Below, piece after piece: positions 43,578 to 57,664 of a DNA stretch of 64,000 nucleotides. This stretch comes from Staphylococcus delphini. GTDB taxonomy: Bacteria; Bacillota; Bacilli; Staphylococcales; Staphylococcaceae. Numbering within the stretch: the stretch's first letter is position 1; each line of letters begins with the position of its first letter. The notes beneath the pieces are model-generated. The model saw nothing but the letters and a program-made list of their open reading frames with translations, ran no database searches and was not told where the DNA came from. Where the stretch lies: contig NZ_LR134263.1 of assembly GCF_900636325.1 (NCBI RefSeq), forward strand, positions 1,674,001 through 1,738,000, written 5' to 3'. Both the position numbers and the translations under genes were made by a program.

Positions 43578-45248
43578 TTATTTTTCAGCTGGTTGATGTT
43601 GACCGTGTCTTGCTTCTTGGATTGCTTCTTCTAGTTCATGTTTGTAGACAGCTTTAACGTTGGCATCGTAACCTAGTAAGTCAGCCAATACATCAACAAC
43701 AGTATCTTTATGACGAAGTACTGTATCGATATCGAAGTATAATGCACCGATACGACGTACTAAGAAGTCAGTTGGTTTAACGACTAATTCATTTTGTACA
43801 CCATAGACTAATTCAACATAAAGTTCTAATGGTAAACCTGTGTTTTGATGTTGTGCTGCTTGTGCAATTGCGAACAAGTCATCTACGTTTGAACCATATT
43901 TCGTAGCAAGGCGACGTGCTAAATCTGTATCTAAGTTCATCGCTTTTGCGACTGCAACTTTATCTTCAACGAATTGTTCGAAGTTTGCACTACCACCTAC
44001 ATCACCACCAGAAATTGGGATGTGTTTCGTGTCTACTTCTTTAAATTTTAATTTATATTCTTGTTTAAGGCGTTTTTCAACTAAATCTACAATTTCAAGT
44101 GCCATGTGACGGTAACCTGTTAACTTACCACCTGCAATTGTAAGCAAGCCAGATTTACCTTCCCAGATTTCGTCTTTACGTGAAATTTCTGAAGGATCTT
44201 TACCTTCTTCAAAAATAAGTGGACGCACACCAGCCCATGTTGATTCGATATCAGCATCTGTAATATGAACAGTTGGGAACATGTAGTTAATCGCATCCAC
44301 TAAGTAATCACGGTCTTCTTGGTTTACAAGTGGTTTTGATTTATCGTTGTTGTAGAATGTGTCAGTTGTGCCGACATATGCTTTGCCTTCACGTGGAATC
44401 GCAAAAATCATGCGACCGTCTTTTTCTGTATCAAAGTATACCGCTTGACGTAATGGGAATTTAGATTGGTCGATAACAACGTGAACCCCTTTAGTTAAAC
44501 GTAATTGTTTGTTGTTTTTAGAGTAGTCTGCACTGCGCACTTCGTCTACCCAAGGACCTGTTGCGTTAACGACTTTTTTACCTTTAATTTCGAATTTTTC
44601 GTTACCAAGACGATCCACGACAGCAACACCGTTTACTTTTTCTTTATTGTCGTATAAGAAGTTTGTCACTTTCGCGTAGTTCATAATGTCAGCGCCTTGT
44701 TCTGCCGCTTTTTTCATGACTTCGATCGTTAAACGTGCATCATCAGTACGGTATTCCACATAGTAACCGCCACCTTTTAAGCCGTCTTGTTTTACAAGTG
44801 GTTCTTTAGCAGACGTTTCTTTTTTACTTAACATTTTTTTACGTTCAGATTTTTTAACGCCTGCTAAACGGTCATACATTGCTAAACCGATAGAAGTTGA
44901 GAATTTACCGAACGTACCACCTTTATGCATTGGTAATAACATCCATTCTGGTGTCGTTACGTGTGGACCATTTTCATATACAATCGCACGTTCTTTACCT
45001 GTTTCAGCTACAACGCCGACTTGTAATTGTTTTAAATAACGAAGCCCACCGTGTACTAATTTTGTTGAACGTGAACTTGTCCCTTGTGCAAAGTCTTGCA
45101 TTTCCACTAATGCCACTTTCATACCTCTAGCAGTTGCGTCTAAAGCGATACCTGCACCTGTAATGCCGCCCCCGACAACGATCAGGTCATACGCTTCATT
45201 TTGCATACGTTTTTTTACCGCATCTCTTTTCAATGTTGATAATCTCAT
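43578..45248 (-). CDS. glpD: Aerobic glycerol-3-phosphate dehydrogenase
   Basis: 556 aa membrane-associated flavoprotein oxidising G3P to DHAP. FAD Rossmann motif [13 protein letters not shown] near the N-terminus, [16 protein letters not shown], and the C-terminal helical cap. RBS AGGAGG. Preceded by a leader terminator likely controlled by GlpP (45272-45327). Confidence 0.97.
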   Translation of the reverse strand: MRLSTLKRDAVKKRMQNEAYDLIVVGGGITGAGIALDATARGMKVALVEMQDFAQGTSSRSTKLVHGGLRYLKQLQVGVVAETGKERAIVYENGPHVTTPEWMLLPMHKGGTFGKFSTSIGLAMYDRLAGVKKSERKKMLSKKETSAKEPLVKQDGLKGGGYYVEYRTDDARLTIEVMKKAAEQGADIMNYAKVTNFLYDNKEKVNGVAVVDRLGNEKFEIKGKKVVNATGPWVDEVRSADYSKNNKQLRLTKGVHVVIDQSKFPLRQAVYFDTEKDGRMIFAIPREGKAYVGTTDTFYNNDKSKPLVNQEDRDYLVDAINYMFPTVHITDADIESTWAGVRPLIFEEGKDPSEISRKDEIWEGKSGLLTIAGGKLTGYRHMALEIVDLVEKRLKQEYKLKFKEVDTKHIPISGGDVGGSANFEQFVEDKVAVAKAMNLDTDLARRLATKYGSNVDDLFAIAQAAQHQNTGLPLELYVELVYGVQNELVVKPTDFLVRRIGALYFDIDTVLRHKDTVVDVLADLLGYDANVKAVYKHELEEAIQEARHGQHQPAEK

Positions 45249-45271
45249 ATACTTTCGCCTCCTAAATTCAT

Positions 45272-45327
45272 AAAAAAGAGAGACTCCGCCTACATACTTT
45301 CATCAAGTTGTACGAACAAAGTCTCTC
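45272..45327 (-). promoter_or_regulatory. glpD leader terminator (predicted GlpP antitermination target)
   Basis: On the minus strand GAGAGACT…AGTCTCTC encloses a 34-nt loop and is followed by TTTTTTATG, 23 bp before glpD. Its arms share GAGACT with the glpF leader hairpin. In Bacillus subtilis GlpP plus G3P prevents termination at such a site. Confidence 0.8.
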
Positions 45328-45374
45328 ACTATCTCGCGTGAAGTTATTAACTTAACTCAAGTATATCACACGGC

Positions 45375-47172
<1,798 letters not shown>

Positions 47173-47988
47173 TTAAATTTTAGCAATTTCATCTTTAGGT
47201 GCTTTTTTATTCATAGCGACACCTAATAACAATGTTAGAACTAAAGCAATCAATGTTACGATTGTCCATACATCGAAAATACCTTTAAATGCTAGGCGAT
47301 AAAGTACAGTACCTAACATACCACCTACCATTGGGCCAAGAATAGGCACGATTGCATAACCCCAACCGCTACCACCTTTACCTGTGATTGGCAAGATAGC
47401 ATGTGCAATACGAGGACCTAAGTCACGCGCAGGGTTAATCGCATAACCTGTTGTACCACCTAAACTTAGACCAATTGCAACGATCAACGCACCTACAATA
47501 ATTGGGTTTAAACCGTCAGTAAATTTATTGGCACCAATGTATAATAAGCCAGAAGTTAATACAGCTGTACCCATAATTTCAGAAATGAAGTTCGCTGTGT
47601 AGTTTTTTAAAGCTGGACCTGTTGCGAAAACACCTAATTTTGTCGCTTGATCTTCAGTTACGCGCCAGTGCGGTAAGTACATTAACCAAGTGAGCATGCC
47701 CCCGAACACTCCCCCGATTAATTGCGCAATGATATAGCCTGGTACTTGTGCCCAAGCAAAGTCACCGTTCATGGCTAACGCTAATGTTACAGCAGGGTTT
47801 AAGTGTGCGCCAGAAATTTGCCCAACAGCATAAACACCGAGCGTTACACCGAGACCCCAACCAATAGCGATAACAATCCAATCAGCGCCATTAGCATTTG
47901 TTTTTTTCAAACTCACGTTCGCCACAACACCGCCACCCATGAGTAAGAGCAATGCTGTTCCGAAAAATTCGGCTAAATAGACGTTCAT
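47173..47988 (-). CDS. glpF: Glycerol uptake facilitator
   Basis: 271 aa aquaglyceroporin with six TM helices and two NPA-type half-helices: HLNPAVTLA and INPARDLGPR. First gene of glpFK. RBS GGGAGG. A leader hairpin with GlpP-type arms lies 27-74 bp upstream. Confidence 0.97.
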   Translation of the reverse strand: MNVYLAEFFGTALLLLMGGGVVANVSLKKTNANGADWIVIAIGWGLGVTLGVYAVGQISGAHLNPAVTLALAMNGDFAWAQVPGYIIAQLIGGVFGGMLTWLMYLPHWRVTEDQATKLGVFATGPALKNYTANFISEIMGTAVLTSGLLYIGANKFTDGLNPIIVGALIVAIGLSLGGTTGYAINPARDLGPRIAHAILPITGKGGSGWGYAIVPILGPMVGGMLGTVLYRLAFKGIFDVWTIVTLIALVLTLLLGVAMNKKAPKDEIAKI

Positions 47989-48014
47989 TCTTTTTTCCTC
48001 CCTTTAAATAGAAA

Positions 48015-48062
48015 GAGACTTCAATCCGCATGAAAAAACATTCAAACGCGAGCAGAAGTCTC
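48015..48062 (-). promoter_or_regulatory. glpF leader hairpin (predicted GlpP target)
   Basis: On the minus strand GAGACTTC…GAAGTCTC encloses 32 nt and is followed by TTTCTATTT, before the glpF RBS. Arms share sequence with the glpD leader. Confidence 0.75.
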
Positions 48063-48229
48063 CTAGTCTCTAGCTAAATATCAACTTGAGATAATATTAC
48101 AATGGCGTGAAAGCGTTGTCAACATTTAAGACCCTATTAATAAATTTTATCAATATTTTTTATACTGCGACAATGTACTTTCACAATTATTTTCAATTTT
48201 GATTTTTAAATAAGGCAACTATTTAAGGT

Positions 48230-49258
48230 TTAATCTACTACCGCAGCTTCATCAATACTTAACGACAACGCATCTGCTGATAATGTAGCTTGAACACCAT
48301 AAGGTAGGGTACATTTCGGTTCGTTATGTCCAAAACTTGCATTACCTATAACAGGGCGTGCTTCTTGATGAAACTCTTTCATAATGAGGCGGAGTTTGTC
48401 ATGATACGCCTCTTGATGGACACCATTTTGAGGACGTCCCAACACTATTCCTGCGACAACATCGTAAATCCCCATTAAGCCGAATGCACGCAATGTTTCC
48501 TCAAAACTCATAGGATCCACTTGCACTTCCGACGTTTCCAAAAATAAAATCTTCCCTTTGAACTGATCGAGATTCGGAAAATAAGGGGTGCCTCTCAGTT
48601 TATCTAACGAGTCGAAACACCCACCGATGAGCTGGCCTTGCACTGTACCTTGACCGCTAATGTACATATAATCACCGTTAGGCATCTTTTCACGTGCAAT
48701 ATGGCGCTTGTCTTCATCCCAACGCAGACCGAACACGCGCACGGTATCAGAAGTAGAAATAGCACCAATCGGCTGTGTGTCACCTATCACTGCCAGTAAA
48801 TGATCCACTGTATATGCATCTAATTCTACATTTTCTGCAAAATCGGTGAGTAGTGCTGGTCCGTAAAAAGAGGTAATCCCTAGCTTGTACATGTGTAAAT
48901 GAAGGGGTGTAATGTCGGAATAACCTATGAATATTTTAGGATATTGACGTATCACTTCATCGTCTAAAAACGGAATAATGCGTACAGACTCATAACCGCC
49001 AATTGTACATAAAATCGCTTGTACTTCTGGATCAGCAAATGCCGCTGTAAGTATTTCGGCCCGTTCTTTCGGATGCTCAAAATTCCACGCGATGCCATTT
49101 AAACTATTGTCCATCACTTTGACCCGATAACCGAGTGCTTGAATGTTCGCAATCCCTTGTTCCGTCCGCCAACGAATTTGCGGTTCACCGGCCAATCCTG
49201 ACGACGGTGAAACAATCGCAATCGTGTCCCCTTTTTTTAATTTATGCGGTTTTATCAT
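48230..49258 (-). CDS. LD-carboxypeptidase/MccF-like serine peptidase (S66)
   Basis: 342 aa from ATG 49258 (AAGGGGG 7 nt upstream; GTG at 49261 is the alternative). S66 motifs: GYSDIT (nucleophile Ser), LFLETSE (Glu), FGHNEPKCTLPYG (His). Trims the D-Ala of murein tetrapeptides or hydrolyses microcin C-like compounds. It sits between glpP and glpF, 27 bp after glpP, which is not the S. aureus order. Confidence 0.9.
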   Translation of the reverse strand: MIKPHKLKKGDTIAIVSPSSGLAGEPQIRWRTEQGIANIQALGYRVKVMDNSLNGIAWNFEHPKERAEILTAAFADPEVQAILCTIGGYESVRIIPFLDDEVIRQYPKIFIGYSDITPLHLHMYKLGITSFYGPALLTDFAENVELDAYTVDHLLAVIGDTQPIGAISTSDTVRVFGLRWDEDKRHIAREKMPNGDYMYISGQGTVQGQLIGGCFDSLDKLRGTPYFPNLDQFKGKILFLETSEVQVDPMSFEETLRAFGLMGIYDVVAGIVLGRPQNGVHQEAYHDKLRLIMKEFHQEARPVIGNASFGHNEPKCTLPYGVQATLSADALSLSIDEAAVVD

Positions 49259-49285
49259 CACAATTCCCCCTTGTTTAGATAGCTT

Positions 49286-49819
49286 TTACCATAATGATTT
49301 ATCGCTTGTCGTAATGTAGGCAGCACCACTATTGACCGCACGTTCAACTTCTTCTGGTGTATTAATTAAGCCGCCTGCGATCACCGATGTCCCCGTTTTT
49401 TGATGAATCTCTTGAATCACTTTATCTGCAATGCCCGGCAATACTTCGACATAGTCCGGTTCAATACGCTGAATCAGTTCGATACTGCGCTCCAATGCGT
49501 GACTATCAATAATAAACACACGAAAAATTGTTACAACACCTAATGCTTTTGCTTTTTTAATCACCTTTGTTTTTGTCGACACAATACCACGTGGACGATA
49601 AGTTTGGATAATATATTCACAAGCATATTCGTCGTGACTCATGCCTTTAATTAAATCGATATGCATAAACGGCTTTAACGCATATTGGCTAATTAATTTC
49701 ATGATGCCATTGAGATGACCGATATGCGTATCTAGTAGGACACACGTTTCATAATCGGTTTTTAATAATTTTTCTAAATCTTTTGTTGATCGTATCGCTG
49801 GTAAAATATGTGGCTTCAT
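49286..49819 (-). CDS. glpP: Glycerol uptake operon antiterminator
   Basis: 177 aa TIM-barrel-like RNA-binding protein: GHLNGIMKLI, FMHIDLIKGMSHDEYACEYI, GIVSTKTKVIKKAK, AGGLINTPEEV. Binds G3P and leader mRNA hairpins of glpFK and glpD to prevent termination. AAAGGAGG RBS; starts 11 bp after mutL. Confidence 0.95.
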   Translation of the reverse strand: MKPHILPAIRSTKDLEKLLKTDYETCVLLDTHIGHLNGIMKLISQYALKPFMHIDLIKGMSHDEYACEYIIQTYRPRGIVSTKTKVIKKAKALGVVTIFRVFIIDSHALERSIELIQRIEPDYVEVLPGIADKVIQEIHQKTGTSVIAGGLINTPEEVERAVNSGAAYITTSDKSLW

Positions 49820-49830
49820 GACGTCCTCCT

Positions 49831-51771
49831 TTATTGAATCCGTTTAAATAACCGCTCTAATTCATAATTCGAAAAATTGATAATGACCGGTCTGCCATGT
49901 GGACAAGTGAACGGGTCTTCCATTTCGCCTAATTGATCGATTAAGTCTGCCATTTCGTTAAGTTTAAGGTAGTGATTCGCTTTAATCGATCTTTTGCAAC
50001 TCATCATAATCGCCGCTTCTTCTCTAAACTTCGCAATGTCGACCTTTTTATGACGAATGACATACTCAATCATATCTTTAATCATTTCTTCAACATTTTC
50101 TTGTGGGAACCATACAGGATAACTGTCCACAATGTAATCATGACCGCCGAATGGTTCTAAAAAGATGCCTGCTTCTCGCAACTGGTCAAGATGTTGTTCA
50201 ATAATCAGTTGCTCATCTTTTGAAAAGTTGAACGTTAATGGAATGAGCAAACTTTGATTTTCATTGTACACTTCACCAATTTTATCTCGATAATATTCAT
50301 ATTTAATCCGCTCTTGTGCCGCATGTTGGTCAATCAAATACATCCCTTCATCATTTTGCGCAATAATATACGTGCCATGAACTTGACCTACCACTTCCAT
50401 GTATGGCACACGTCGCTTTGGTTTGTCGGATGGCTGCGGATGATTTTGTTGCATTTCAGAAATGTCGGCTTTGTCTGAACTGTCGTCAGTCGAGTTCACT
50501 TCATTCGTAGTTGTGGGCGCATGCAACATATCATTTAACAATGCACGTTGACGTTCAGCGTAATCATCGCTTGCTTCTGATGTTGCGGATGTTTCGGCCG
50601 TTTCTGACATTTCTGCTGTATGTGTGTACAGAGCGGGTTCGTCGTCAATCGTCATTTCATTGTTTGAAGGCGATATCTCTGTTTGTGCCACTTGTTGTTG
50701 ATCAAATGCCATTTTTTGTTGTTCAAATTGTTCTAACACTTTTTTCGGCTCATATTTTGATTTTAAATCATTTTTCGGAATCAGCAATTGGTCTTTAAAC
50801 GCTTCACGAATTTTCGCTACAATTAAATCAAACAACTGATCTTCTTTCGATAACCGTACTTCTAATTTCGTCGGATGCACATTCACATCAACTAAAATTG
50901 GATCCATTTCAATATTTAAATAAACAATTGGATAACGGCCAATCATCATCAATGTGTGATAGCCTTCTTGTACCGCTTTATTTAATAAAAAGTTTTTAAT
51001 ATAGCGACCGTTAATAAATAATGAAATGTAGTGACGGTTACTTCTCGAATGTTCCGGTTTTGCGACATAACCTGTTAAATGATAGTCACTCGTATCACCT
51101 TCAATACGGATTAAATCACGTGCGACTTTCATGCCATAGATTTCAGCCATCACTTCATTCGTACGTCCTGAACCATTCGTCTGTAAAATCTTCTTCCCAT
51201 CATTCGACAAGGCAATGCGAATGTCTGGATGACTCATGGCCATACGGTTGACAATATCTGTAATTTTGCCCAGTTCCGTGTATAAACTTTTAATATATTT
51301 TAAACGTGCCGGCGTATTATAAAATAACGCATCTACACGAATATCTGTGCCTTTTCGTGCTTTCGCTGGTTTTTCTGACATGATTTCGCCTTCTTCAGCA
51401 TACACTTCATAACCTGCCACACCGTCTGTAGAAGTTTGTAACGTCACCTTTGCGACAGAAGCAATACTCGCCAGTGCCTCACCACGAAAACCTAACGTAC
51501 GAATATGAAACAGGTCATCATCTTCTAGTAATTTACTCGTCGCATGTCGATGAAATACAAGACCTAAATCATCTTGTAAAATACCTGAGCCGTTATCGAC
51601 CACACGAATGGAGGCAACTCCTGATTCCATTACTTCAATATTTATTTCAGTCGCGCCGGCATCAATACTATTTTCTAACAGCTCTTTTACGACAGAACTT
51701 GGACGTTCGACCACTTCACCGGCTGCAATTTTATTGGCTAATGAGGTGTGTAACGTTCTAATTTTACCCAT
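49831..51771 (-). CDS. mutL: DNA mismatch repair protein MutL
   Basis: 646 aa. GHKL ATPase: [34 protein letters not shown]-terminal dimerisation/endonuclease domain with the [12 protein letters not shown] metal site and CPHGRP. Linker (about 350-445) is acidic and repetitive. Follows mutS by 14 bp. Confidence 0.98.
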   Translation of the reverse strand: MGKIRTLHTSLANKIAAGEVVERPSSVVKELLENSIDAGATEINIEVMESGVASIRVVDNGSGILQDDLGLVFHRHATSKLLEDDDLFHIRTLGFRGEALASIASVAKVTLQTSTDGVAGYEVYAEEGEIMSEKPAKARKGTDIRVDALFYNTPARLKYIKSLYTELGKITDIVNRMAMSHPDIRIALSNDGKKILQTNGSGRTNEVMAEIYGMKVARDLIRIEGDTSDYHLTGYVAKPEHSRSNRHYISLFINGRYIKNFLLNKAVQEGYHTLMMIGRYPIVYLNIEMDPILVDVNVHPTKLEVRLSKEDQLFDLIVAKIREAFKDQLLIPKNDLKSKYEPKKVLEQFEQQKMAFDQQQVAQTEISPSNNEMTIDDEPALYTHTAEMSETAETSATSEASDDYAERQRALLNDMLHAPTTTNEVNSTDDSSDKADISEMQQNHPQPSDKPKRRVPYMEVVGQVHGTYIIAQNDEGMYLIDQHAAQERIKYEYYRDKIGEVYNENQSLLIPLTFNFSKDEQLIIEQHLDQLREAGIFLEPFGGHDYIVDSYPVWFPQENVEEMIKDMIEYVIRHKKVDIAKFREEAAIMMSCKRSIKANHYLKLNEMADLIDQLGEMEDPFTCPHGRPVIINFSNYELERLFKRIQ

Positions 51772-51785
51772 AAGCTCTTCACCTT

Positions 51786-54383
51786 CTATTGTAATCTATT
51801 TTGGAGTTCGCTTAATTTCACTAATGCTTCAATCGGTGTCATTTGAGAAAGATTCATATGTTTAATTTCGAGCTCGATTTCACTTGCTTCAGCTTCAGAC
51901 GTAAATAAATCAAATGTCGGCTGTTCAAATTGAGGCGTCTCTTCAGCAACTATCGACGCTTTCTTACCTGTTGGACTGACTGAAATGTGGTCCACGGTCG
52001 ATGTGTACGTCACTTGTGCTTTCTCATGCGCTTCAAACGTATCCAAAATCACTTGTGCACGTGCAATGACTTGTTCTGGAAGGTCTGCCAGTTGCGCAAC
52101 TTGAATACCGTAACTATTCGCAACTGCACCGTCTTTCACTTTATGCAAGAAAATGAGTTCACCTTGATATTCATCCGCCGCCACGTGTACATTTTTCAAG
52201 CTTGGCAAATGTTGTTCAAGCTCTGTCAATTCATGATAATGTGTTGAAAATAACGTCTTTGCTTGTGACGTTTCAGCAACATATTCAATCATTGCTTGTG
52301 CTAAAGCTAAGCCGTCATATGTCGAAGTACCCCGTCCGATTTCATCAAAAATGATTAAACTGTCAGCCGTCGCATATTTTAGTGCTTTTTGTGCTTCTAA
52401 CATTTCGACCATGAACGTACTTTTACCAGATACTAAATCATCCGCCGCACCAATACGTGTAAAAATTTGATCGAAAATCGGTAATGTTGCGGATTGACAC
52501 GGAACGAAAGCGCCCATCTGTGCCATAATACTAATAATCGCCACTTGACGCATATAGGTCGATTTACCTGACATATTCGGTCCAGTAATTAAATAAATGA
52601 ACTGCTCTGTATTTAATAGACAATCATTCGGCACATAATCATTATAATCCATCACACGTTCAACAACCGGATGACGAGAATCGACTAAGTTTAACGTTTT
52701 ATCTTCACTAAATTGTGGTCGCACATAATTATACTGTTGTGCAATTTCGGCAAAACTTTGTAAACAGTCAATTTCTGAAATGATTTTGGCTTGTTGTTGC
52801 AAACGCTCAATATACGTTTTCACCTGTTCACGTAACGCCACGAACAATTGATATTCGAGCTCAATTGCCTTATCTTGCGCACCGAGAATCATGGCTTCTT
52901 TTTCTTTCAATTCATCCGTAATAAAACGTTCTGCATTGGATAATGTTTGTTTTCGCTCATAACCAAATGCACTAGGATCGAATTGAGATAAATTGGCACG
53001 TGTAATTTCGATATAATAGCCAAAAACTTTATTAAAACTAATTTTTAAAGATTTAATGCCTGTGCGTTCACGTTCTTGTGCTTGCAATTGCGCCAACCAC
53101 TGTTTCCCATTTTTCGAAGCATCCAAGTACTGATCCAACTCTTCATTAAACCCTGATTTAAACAAGCCGCCTTCTTTCACTGAGAGCGGTGGTTCATCGA
53201 CAAGACTATCCGACAACACTTGCAGTAAGTCATCTAACGGTTCTAAAGCATTAAAGTGAGCAATGGCTTCATGTTCAATCGATTGCAATAACGCTTTAAT
53301 CGCAGGAATTTGTGCAATAGAATGTTTGAGTTGCACTAAATCTTTCGCGTTGACATTCCCAAAGCTGACACGTCCGACGAGTCTTTCAATGTCGTATACT
53401 TCCGTTAAATAGTCACGTAACGTATCCCGCTCAATGAAATAATGTAAAAATTGATCGACGGCATCATGACGTTTCGCAATTTCAGTTTGTTGAATAAGCG
53501 GACGATCAATCCACTGTTTCAACCTTCTTGCGCCCATCGGTGTTTTCGTCTTGTCCATTAACCAAAGTAACGTTCCTTTTTTCGACTTCAAACGAATACT
53601 TTCTGTTAACTCAAGATTACGTTTCGCATAGTAATCCATTTTCATATAATCGAGTGCCTTGTATTCAATAGCCGCTTCAATATGAGACATATCTCTTTTT
53701 TGCGTATCATAAATATAATCTAACACAATTTGTACCGCTTGATGCATTAAAGGATGTGACAAACTGTTCACTGAATAATTTTGATCTGACACTTGTTCAA
53801 CGACAGTAATCGTTTCTGTGATCATATTCAGTTGACGTTGTAGCGCTTCTGATAATGGTTCAGTCACGACAATTTCATTTGGGCGAATCGTCGTAATTTC
53901 ATTAATGAGCGTACTTTCATCTTCAAAATGTGTCACCTTTAATTCTCCTGTAGACACATCACAATAGCTTAGTGCATAATCATCCGCCTTTACAAAACTT
54001 AAAATATAGTTATTTTGTGTATCATCTACGCCACCTTTTTCCATCACCGTACCTGGCGTAATGACGCGCACAACTTCACGTTTTACCATCCCTTTCACTT
54101 GGCGCGGATCTTCCATTTGTTCACAAATCGCAACTTTATAACCATTTTGAATTAACGTTTCAATATAACTATCTGCAGAATGATAAGGCACACCCGCCAT
54201 TGGAATCGGATTATCCTTTTTAGCGTCGCGCTTCGTCAATGTAATTTCAAGCACACGAGACGCCGTAATCGCATCGTCATAAAACATCTCATAAAAATCA
54301 CCAAGTCTAAAAAACAGTAAAGCATCTTGATGTTGTGCTTTAATACTCAAGTATTGCTTCATCATTGGCGTGACATTTGACAT
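51786..54383 (-). CDS. mutS: DNA mismatch recognition protein MutS
   Basis: 865 aa. N-terminal FYEMFYDDA mismatch-binding motif (Phe-x-Glu), Walker [36 protein letters not shown]-terminal linker and helix for MutL/beta clamp interaction. First gene of mutSL-glpP. Confidence 0.98.
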   Translation of the reverse strand: MSNVTPMMKQYLSIKAQHQDALLFFRLGDFYEMFYDDAITASRVLEITLTKRDAKKDNPIPMAGVPYHSADSYIETLIQNGYKVAICEQMEDPRQVKGMVKREVVRVITPGTVMEKGGVDDTQNNYILSFVKADDYALSYCDVSTGELKVTHFEDESTLINEITTIRPNEIVVTEPLSEALQRQLNMITETITVVEQVSDQNYSVNSLSHPLMHQAVQIVLDYIYDTQKRDMSHIEAAIEYKALDYMKMDYYAKRNLELTESIRLKSKKGTLLWLMDKTKTPMGARRLKQWIDRPLIQQTEIAKRHDAVDQFLHYFIERDTLRDYLTEVYDIERLVGRVSFGNVNAKDLVQLKHSIAQIPAIKALLQSIEHEAIAHFNALEPLDDLLQVLSDSLVDEPPLSVKEGGLFKSGFNEELDQYLDASKNGKQWLAQLQAQERERTGIKSLKISFNKVFGYYIEITRANLSQFDPSAFGYERKQTLSNAERFITDELKEKEAMILGAQDKAIELEYQLFVALREQVKTYIERLQQQAKIISEIDCLQSFAEIAQQYNYVRPQFSEDKTLNLVDSRHPVVERVMDYNDYVPNDCLLNTEQFIYLITGPNMSGKSTYMRQVAIISIMAQMGAFVPCQSATLPIFDQIFTRIGAADDLVSGKSTFMVEMLEAQKALKYATADSLIIFDEIGRGTSTYDGLALAQAMIEYVAETSQAKTLFSTHYHELTELEQHLPSLKNVHVAADEYQGELIFLHKVKDGAVANSYGIQVAQLADLPEQVIARAQVILDTFEAHEKAQVTYTSTVDHISVSPTGKKASIVAEETPQFEQPTFDLFTSEAEASEIELEIKHMNLSQMTPIEALVKLSELQNRLQ

Positions 54384-55068
54384 ATATTTCTCACATTCCT
54401 TTATTTGAGTTTATGTATTACTGTGCTACAAAAGCAGCTCTCTATGTATAAATATTAATAACTATCATGAAAAATCGTGTATTTCATCAAAAAACAATGG
54501 ATGTATAGCCGTGCTAAACTATTAAATCACTATTGAAAAATCCAGCACTTCTTATTTTTGTCCCATCCAAAATCACTCTCAGACTTTAGCTTATCATTTG
54601 ATTGGTGGAATCACACAAGTTTGCAAGAATCTTCCGAGACTCCTGAGGGCATAGCGTTACAACCTTATCATCGTCTCTTCATTTTTTCAGTGGTGCCCGT
54701 TTAACGCAGTAGCTGTCTGACTTCTCAATGCCTATGCTTTTGAGAAGTCGAGTCAGCCTTGCGGGGGCAGTACGACGAAATCTTTGTTGCACATCAGATT
54801 TCTGTACTGCTCCCGAAAATCCACCAACGCTTCCACCAATGTAACAGTTCAATCGAAGCGTTGGTTAGTTGAAGGGGTCAGCCCCTAGGAACGCGAGGAA
54901 CGATTCTGCAAACTGTAAAATTGCAAACCAAAAACAATCTTCCAAATAAAATTAAGCATAAAAGGCTGAGAGTATAAACGCGTTGTTTAAGCCCCCAGCC
55001 CCTCATCTTTCATGTGTTCTGCTTCTAAGTCAATCCTACCCAAACACACTGCTTTCATTGTTCAATTG
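54384..55068. repeat. Hairpin-rich intergenic block between mutS and thiW
   Basis: About 680 bp with no gene, but with a run of perfect or near-perfect inverted repeats: GACTTCTCAA/TTGAGAAGTC (about 54719-54750), GGGGGCAGTAC…GTACTGCTCCC (about 54774-54814), CCAACGCTTC/GAAGCGTTGG (about 54826-54865), GGGG-TCAG-CCCC, and GGGGGCTTAAAC-type stems near 55000. GC content is higher than flanks. It looks like a mobile-like intergenic palindromic repeat or structured RNA; I saw no second copy in the window. Confidence 0.55.
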
Positions 55069-55578
55069 TTATTTTCGATACTTTCGATTTAAATCTAAAT
55101 GCTTTAATACACCTCGTCGTTTCAACAAAATGAGCAACGCGTAACTCACGGATGCACCAATCATGCTTGAAACGATAAACGCCGCCATTAAAGGTTTAAT
55201 TAAAAAGTGATCGACATTTAAAATCCAAGCGAGTGGAATACATACTAAACTGCCAATAATCCCCGTGCCAATCACTTCACCAATTGCGGCAACAAACAGG
55301 TGGCGGTTCACATAGTAAAATAAACTGCCGAGTAAGACGCCAATCATGCTTCCTGGAAAGGCAAACGGCGTCCCCGTACCAAACATCACGCGTATACTCG
55401 ATGATAAAAATGCTTGCGCGAGTCCATACCATGGTCCAAGAATAACGACGCTGAGTACATTCACGAAATGTTGTACAGGTGCTGCTTTGATCGCCCCTAA
55501 TGGTATGACAATCACTGTACTTAATACAACATTGACTGCAATAAAGAGAGCGGTCAGTGTTAGTTTACGTGTGTTCAA
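55069..55578 (-). CDS. thiW: ThiW-like ECF transporter S component
   Basis: About 169 aa from TTG 55578 (GGAGAGTG upstream), or 181 aa from TTG 55614. Five to six TM helices: RKLTLTALFIAVNVVLS, ...VIPLGAIKAAPVQHFVNVL, FGTGTPFAFPGSMIG. The pattern matches ThiW, the substrate-binding S subunit for a thiamine precursor (hydroxyethylthiazole). Shared energising module genes are not in the window. A thiamine-binding-type gene lies nearby at 57665. Confidence 0.82.
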   Translation of the reverse strand: MNTRKLTLTALFIAVNVVLSTVIVIPLGAIKAAPVQHFVNVLSVVILGPWYGLAQAFLSSSIRVMFGTGTPFAFPGSMIGVLLGSLFYYVNRHLFVAAIGEVIGTGIIGSLVCIPLAWILNVDHFLIKPLMAAFIVSSMIGASVSYALLILLKRRGVLKHLDLNRKYRK

Positions 55579-55632
55579 ACTTATCACTCTCCGAAAGAGC
55601 TGAGGGCAATTCAACCACTGTATCTCCTTATA

Positions 55633-56010
55633 TCATTCGTGCGTTTGATCGTCCTCAGCCTCGATGTTTTCTTGTTCAATTCTAGCTGATAAAGTCCCAA
55701 TGATCACGTGCAACAGGTCGTTCGCTTCTTGTTGTGCCGTTTTAAATTCATTTACAATTGGGATTTCATCAATTTTGGTTTGTATTTCTTCAATTTTTTC
55801 TTCAGAGCGCGCAAATGCGACAGGTTTATCGTAATTTTGTAGATTAACGGATTGCTTTTGATTTTGCTTTAACTCTGCCATGTATTGCGAAATTTGCTCA
55901 TTTTGATGAATCTGTGTTTCGATACGTTGGTAATGTTGTATCGTTTCTAATGATTGAATGGATGCACTTAACTTTTGAGCCGCTTCCAAAATCATCTCAC
56001 GTGAATACAT
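55633..56010 (-). CDS. ymcA: YmcA/RicA-family protein
   Basis: 125 aa, all-helical YlbF/YmcA family (RicA in Bacillus, in the RicAFT complex that helps RNase Y mRNA processing). Helical heptads SIQSLETIQHYQRIETQIHQNEQISQYMAELK. Begins directly at the miaB stop. Confidence 0.9.
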   Translation of the reverse strand: MYSREMILEAAQKLSASIQSLETIQHYQRIETQIHQNEQISQYMAELKQNQKQSVNLQNYDKPVAFARSEEKIEEIQTKIDEIPIVNEFKTAQQEANDLLHVIIGTLSARIEQENIEAEDDQTHE

Positions 56011-57567
56011 TTACACCGTCACCATCGTTGGTTCACTCACACCTACAAATTCACCATTTAATGAATATTGTTTCGCTTCAACAATTTTAACATCTACAAT
56101 TTTACCGATAACAGATTTTGGCGCACGGAAGTTGACTAATTTGTTCTTTTCAGTATAACCCGCTAAAACTTCATCATCTTTCTTACTTGCACCTTCACAT
56201 AATACGCGAACTGTTTCGCCTTCATACGCTTTTAACGCGCGGGATGAATATTCACCGACAAGACGATTCAAACGCTGTAAACGCTCTTTCTTCACGTCAG
56301 TCGGTACATTGTCTTTCATTTTAGCAGCAGGTGTACCGTCACGTTGCGAATAAAGATACGTATAAGCATGTTCGAAACCGACTGCTTCATATAAAGATAA
56401 CGTTTCTTCAAATTGTGCTTCTGTTTCATTCGGATAACCTACAATGATGTCTGTTGTTAACGCAACATCTGGCATTGCTGCTTTAATACGCGCTACGAGA
56501 TCAAGATAGCTTTCACGCGTGTATTTACGCCCCATAATTTTCAACACTTGGTCATTACCTGATTGCACCGGCAAGTGAATGTGCGGCACAATATTACCAC
56601 CTTCAGCAATGACTTCAATCATACGGTCTGTAAAGTCCCATGGATGGCTTGTCGTAAAACGAACACGTGGAATATCAATTTTTGAAATGTCCGCCAATAA
56701 ATCCCCTAAACCATACTCAAGATCTTCTATGTCTTTTCCGTATGCATTTACGTTTTGGCCGAGCAATGTAATTTCTTGATAACCTTGACGCGCTAAATCA
56801 CGCACTTCTTCAATAATATCTTCTGGGCGGCGACTACGCTCTTTACCACGTGTGAACGGCACAATACAATATGTACAAAACTTGTCGCAACCGTACATAA
56901 TGTTCACCCATGCTTTAATACGGCCTTCACGCACTTTAGGCAAGTTTTCAATAACATCGCCTTCTTTAGACCATACTTCTACCACCATGGCTTTAGATAA
57001 ATATGCTTCTTCTAAAATTTGTGGTAAGCGGTGAATATTATGTGTACCAAAAATCATATCGACATTTTGGTATGATTTTAAAATTTTATTCACAACGGAT
57101 TCTTCTTGTGACATACATCCACAAACGCCAATTAAGCAATCTGGGCGCTCTTGCTTAATATGTTTTAAGTTCCCAATCTCACCAAATACTTTATTTTCCG
57201 CATTTTCACGAATGGCACACGTATTTAATAAAATGACGTCCGCTGTATTCACATCTTCAGTCGGCGTATAACCTAAAGCTGTCAAAATCCCTGCCATAAC
57301 TTCTGTATCATGCGCATTCATTTGGCAACCATATGTTTTAATTAAAAATGTACGACCTTTCCCCATACCGCGAAATTTTTCATCAATTTGGAAATCACGG
57401 TTATATTGCACAGTTTCTTTCCCACGTTTTTTCGCATCTTTAAGACTGGGTGGTTGATAAACGTGTTCAAAATTAAAATATTTACTATAATCTTTTTCTT
57501 CTTTGCTGTCACGTTGCGCTAAGACATCAATCGTGCCAGCTTTTCTTTGTTCTTCATTCACATGCAA
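56011..57567 (-). CDS. miaB: tRNA-2-methylthio-N6-dimethylallyladenosine synthase
   Basis: 518 aa radical SAM methylthiotransferase: UPF0004 domain Cys residues ([27 protein letters not shown]), radical [15 protein letters not shown] domain at the C-terminus. Acts after MiaA (42132) on A37. N-terminal extension (about 65 residues) as in other Firmicutes. Confidence 0.97.
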   Translation of the reverse strand: MHVNEEQRKAGTIDVLAQRDSKEEKDYSKYFNFEHVYQPPSLKDAKKRGKETVQYNRDFQIDEKFRGMGKGRTFLIKTYGCQMNAHDTEVMAGILTALGYTPTEDVNTADVILLNTCAIRENAENKVFGEIGNLKHIKQERPDCLIGVCGCMSQEESVVNKILKSYQNVDMIFGTHNIHRLPQILEEAYLSKAMVVEVWSKEGDVIENLPKVREGRIKAWVNIMYGCDKFCTYCIVPFTRGKERSRRPEDIIEEVRDLARQGYQEITLLGQNVNAYGKDIEDLEYGLGDLLADISKIDIPRVRFTTSHPWDFTDRMIEVIAEGGNIVPHIHLPVQSGNDQVLKIMGRKYTRESYLDLVARIKAAMPDVALTTDIIVGYPNETEAQFEETLSLYEAVGFEHAYTYLYSQRDGTPAAKMKDNVPTDVKKERLQRLNRLVGEYSSRALKAYEGETVRVLCEGASKKDDEVLAGYTEKNKLVNFRAPKSVIGKIVDVKIVEAKQYSLNGEFVGVSEPTMVTV

Positions 57568-57664
57568 AACCCTTTCTGCCCATATATCATTAGTTCATTA
57601 TATTAAAAATCTAGGGAAAGTGCAAAATGATATCTTCTGAATTCAAATGAAGTTGTGCAATTGA

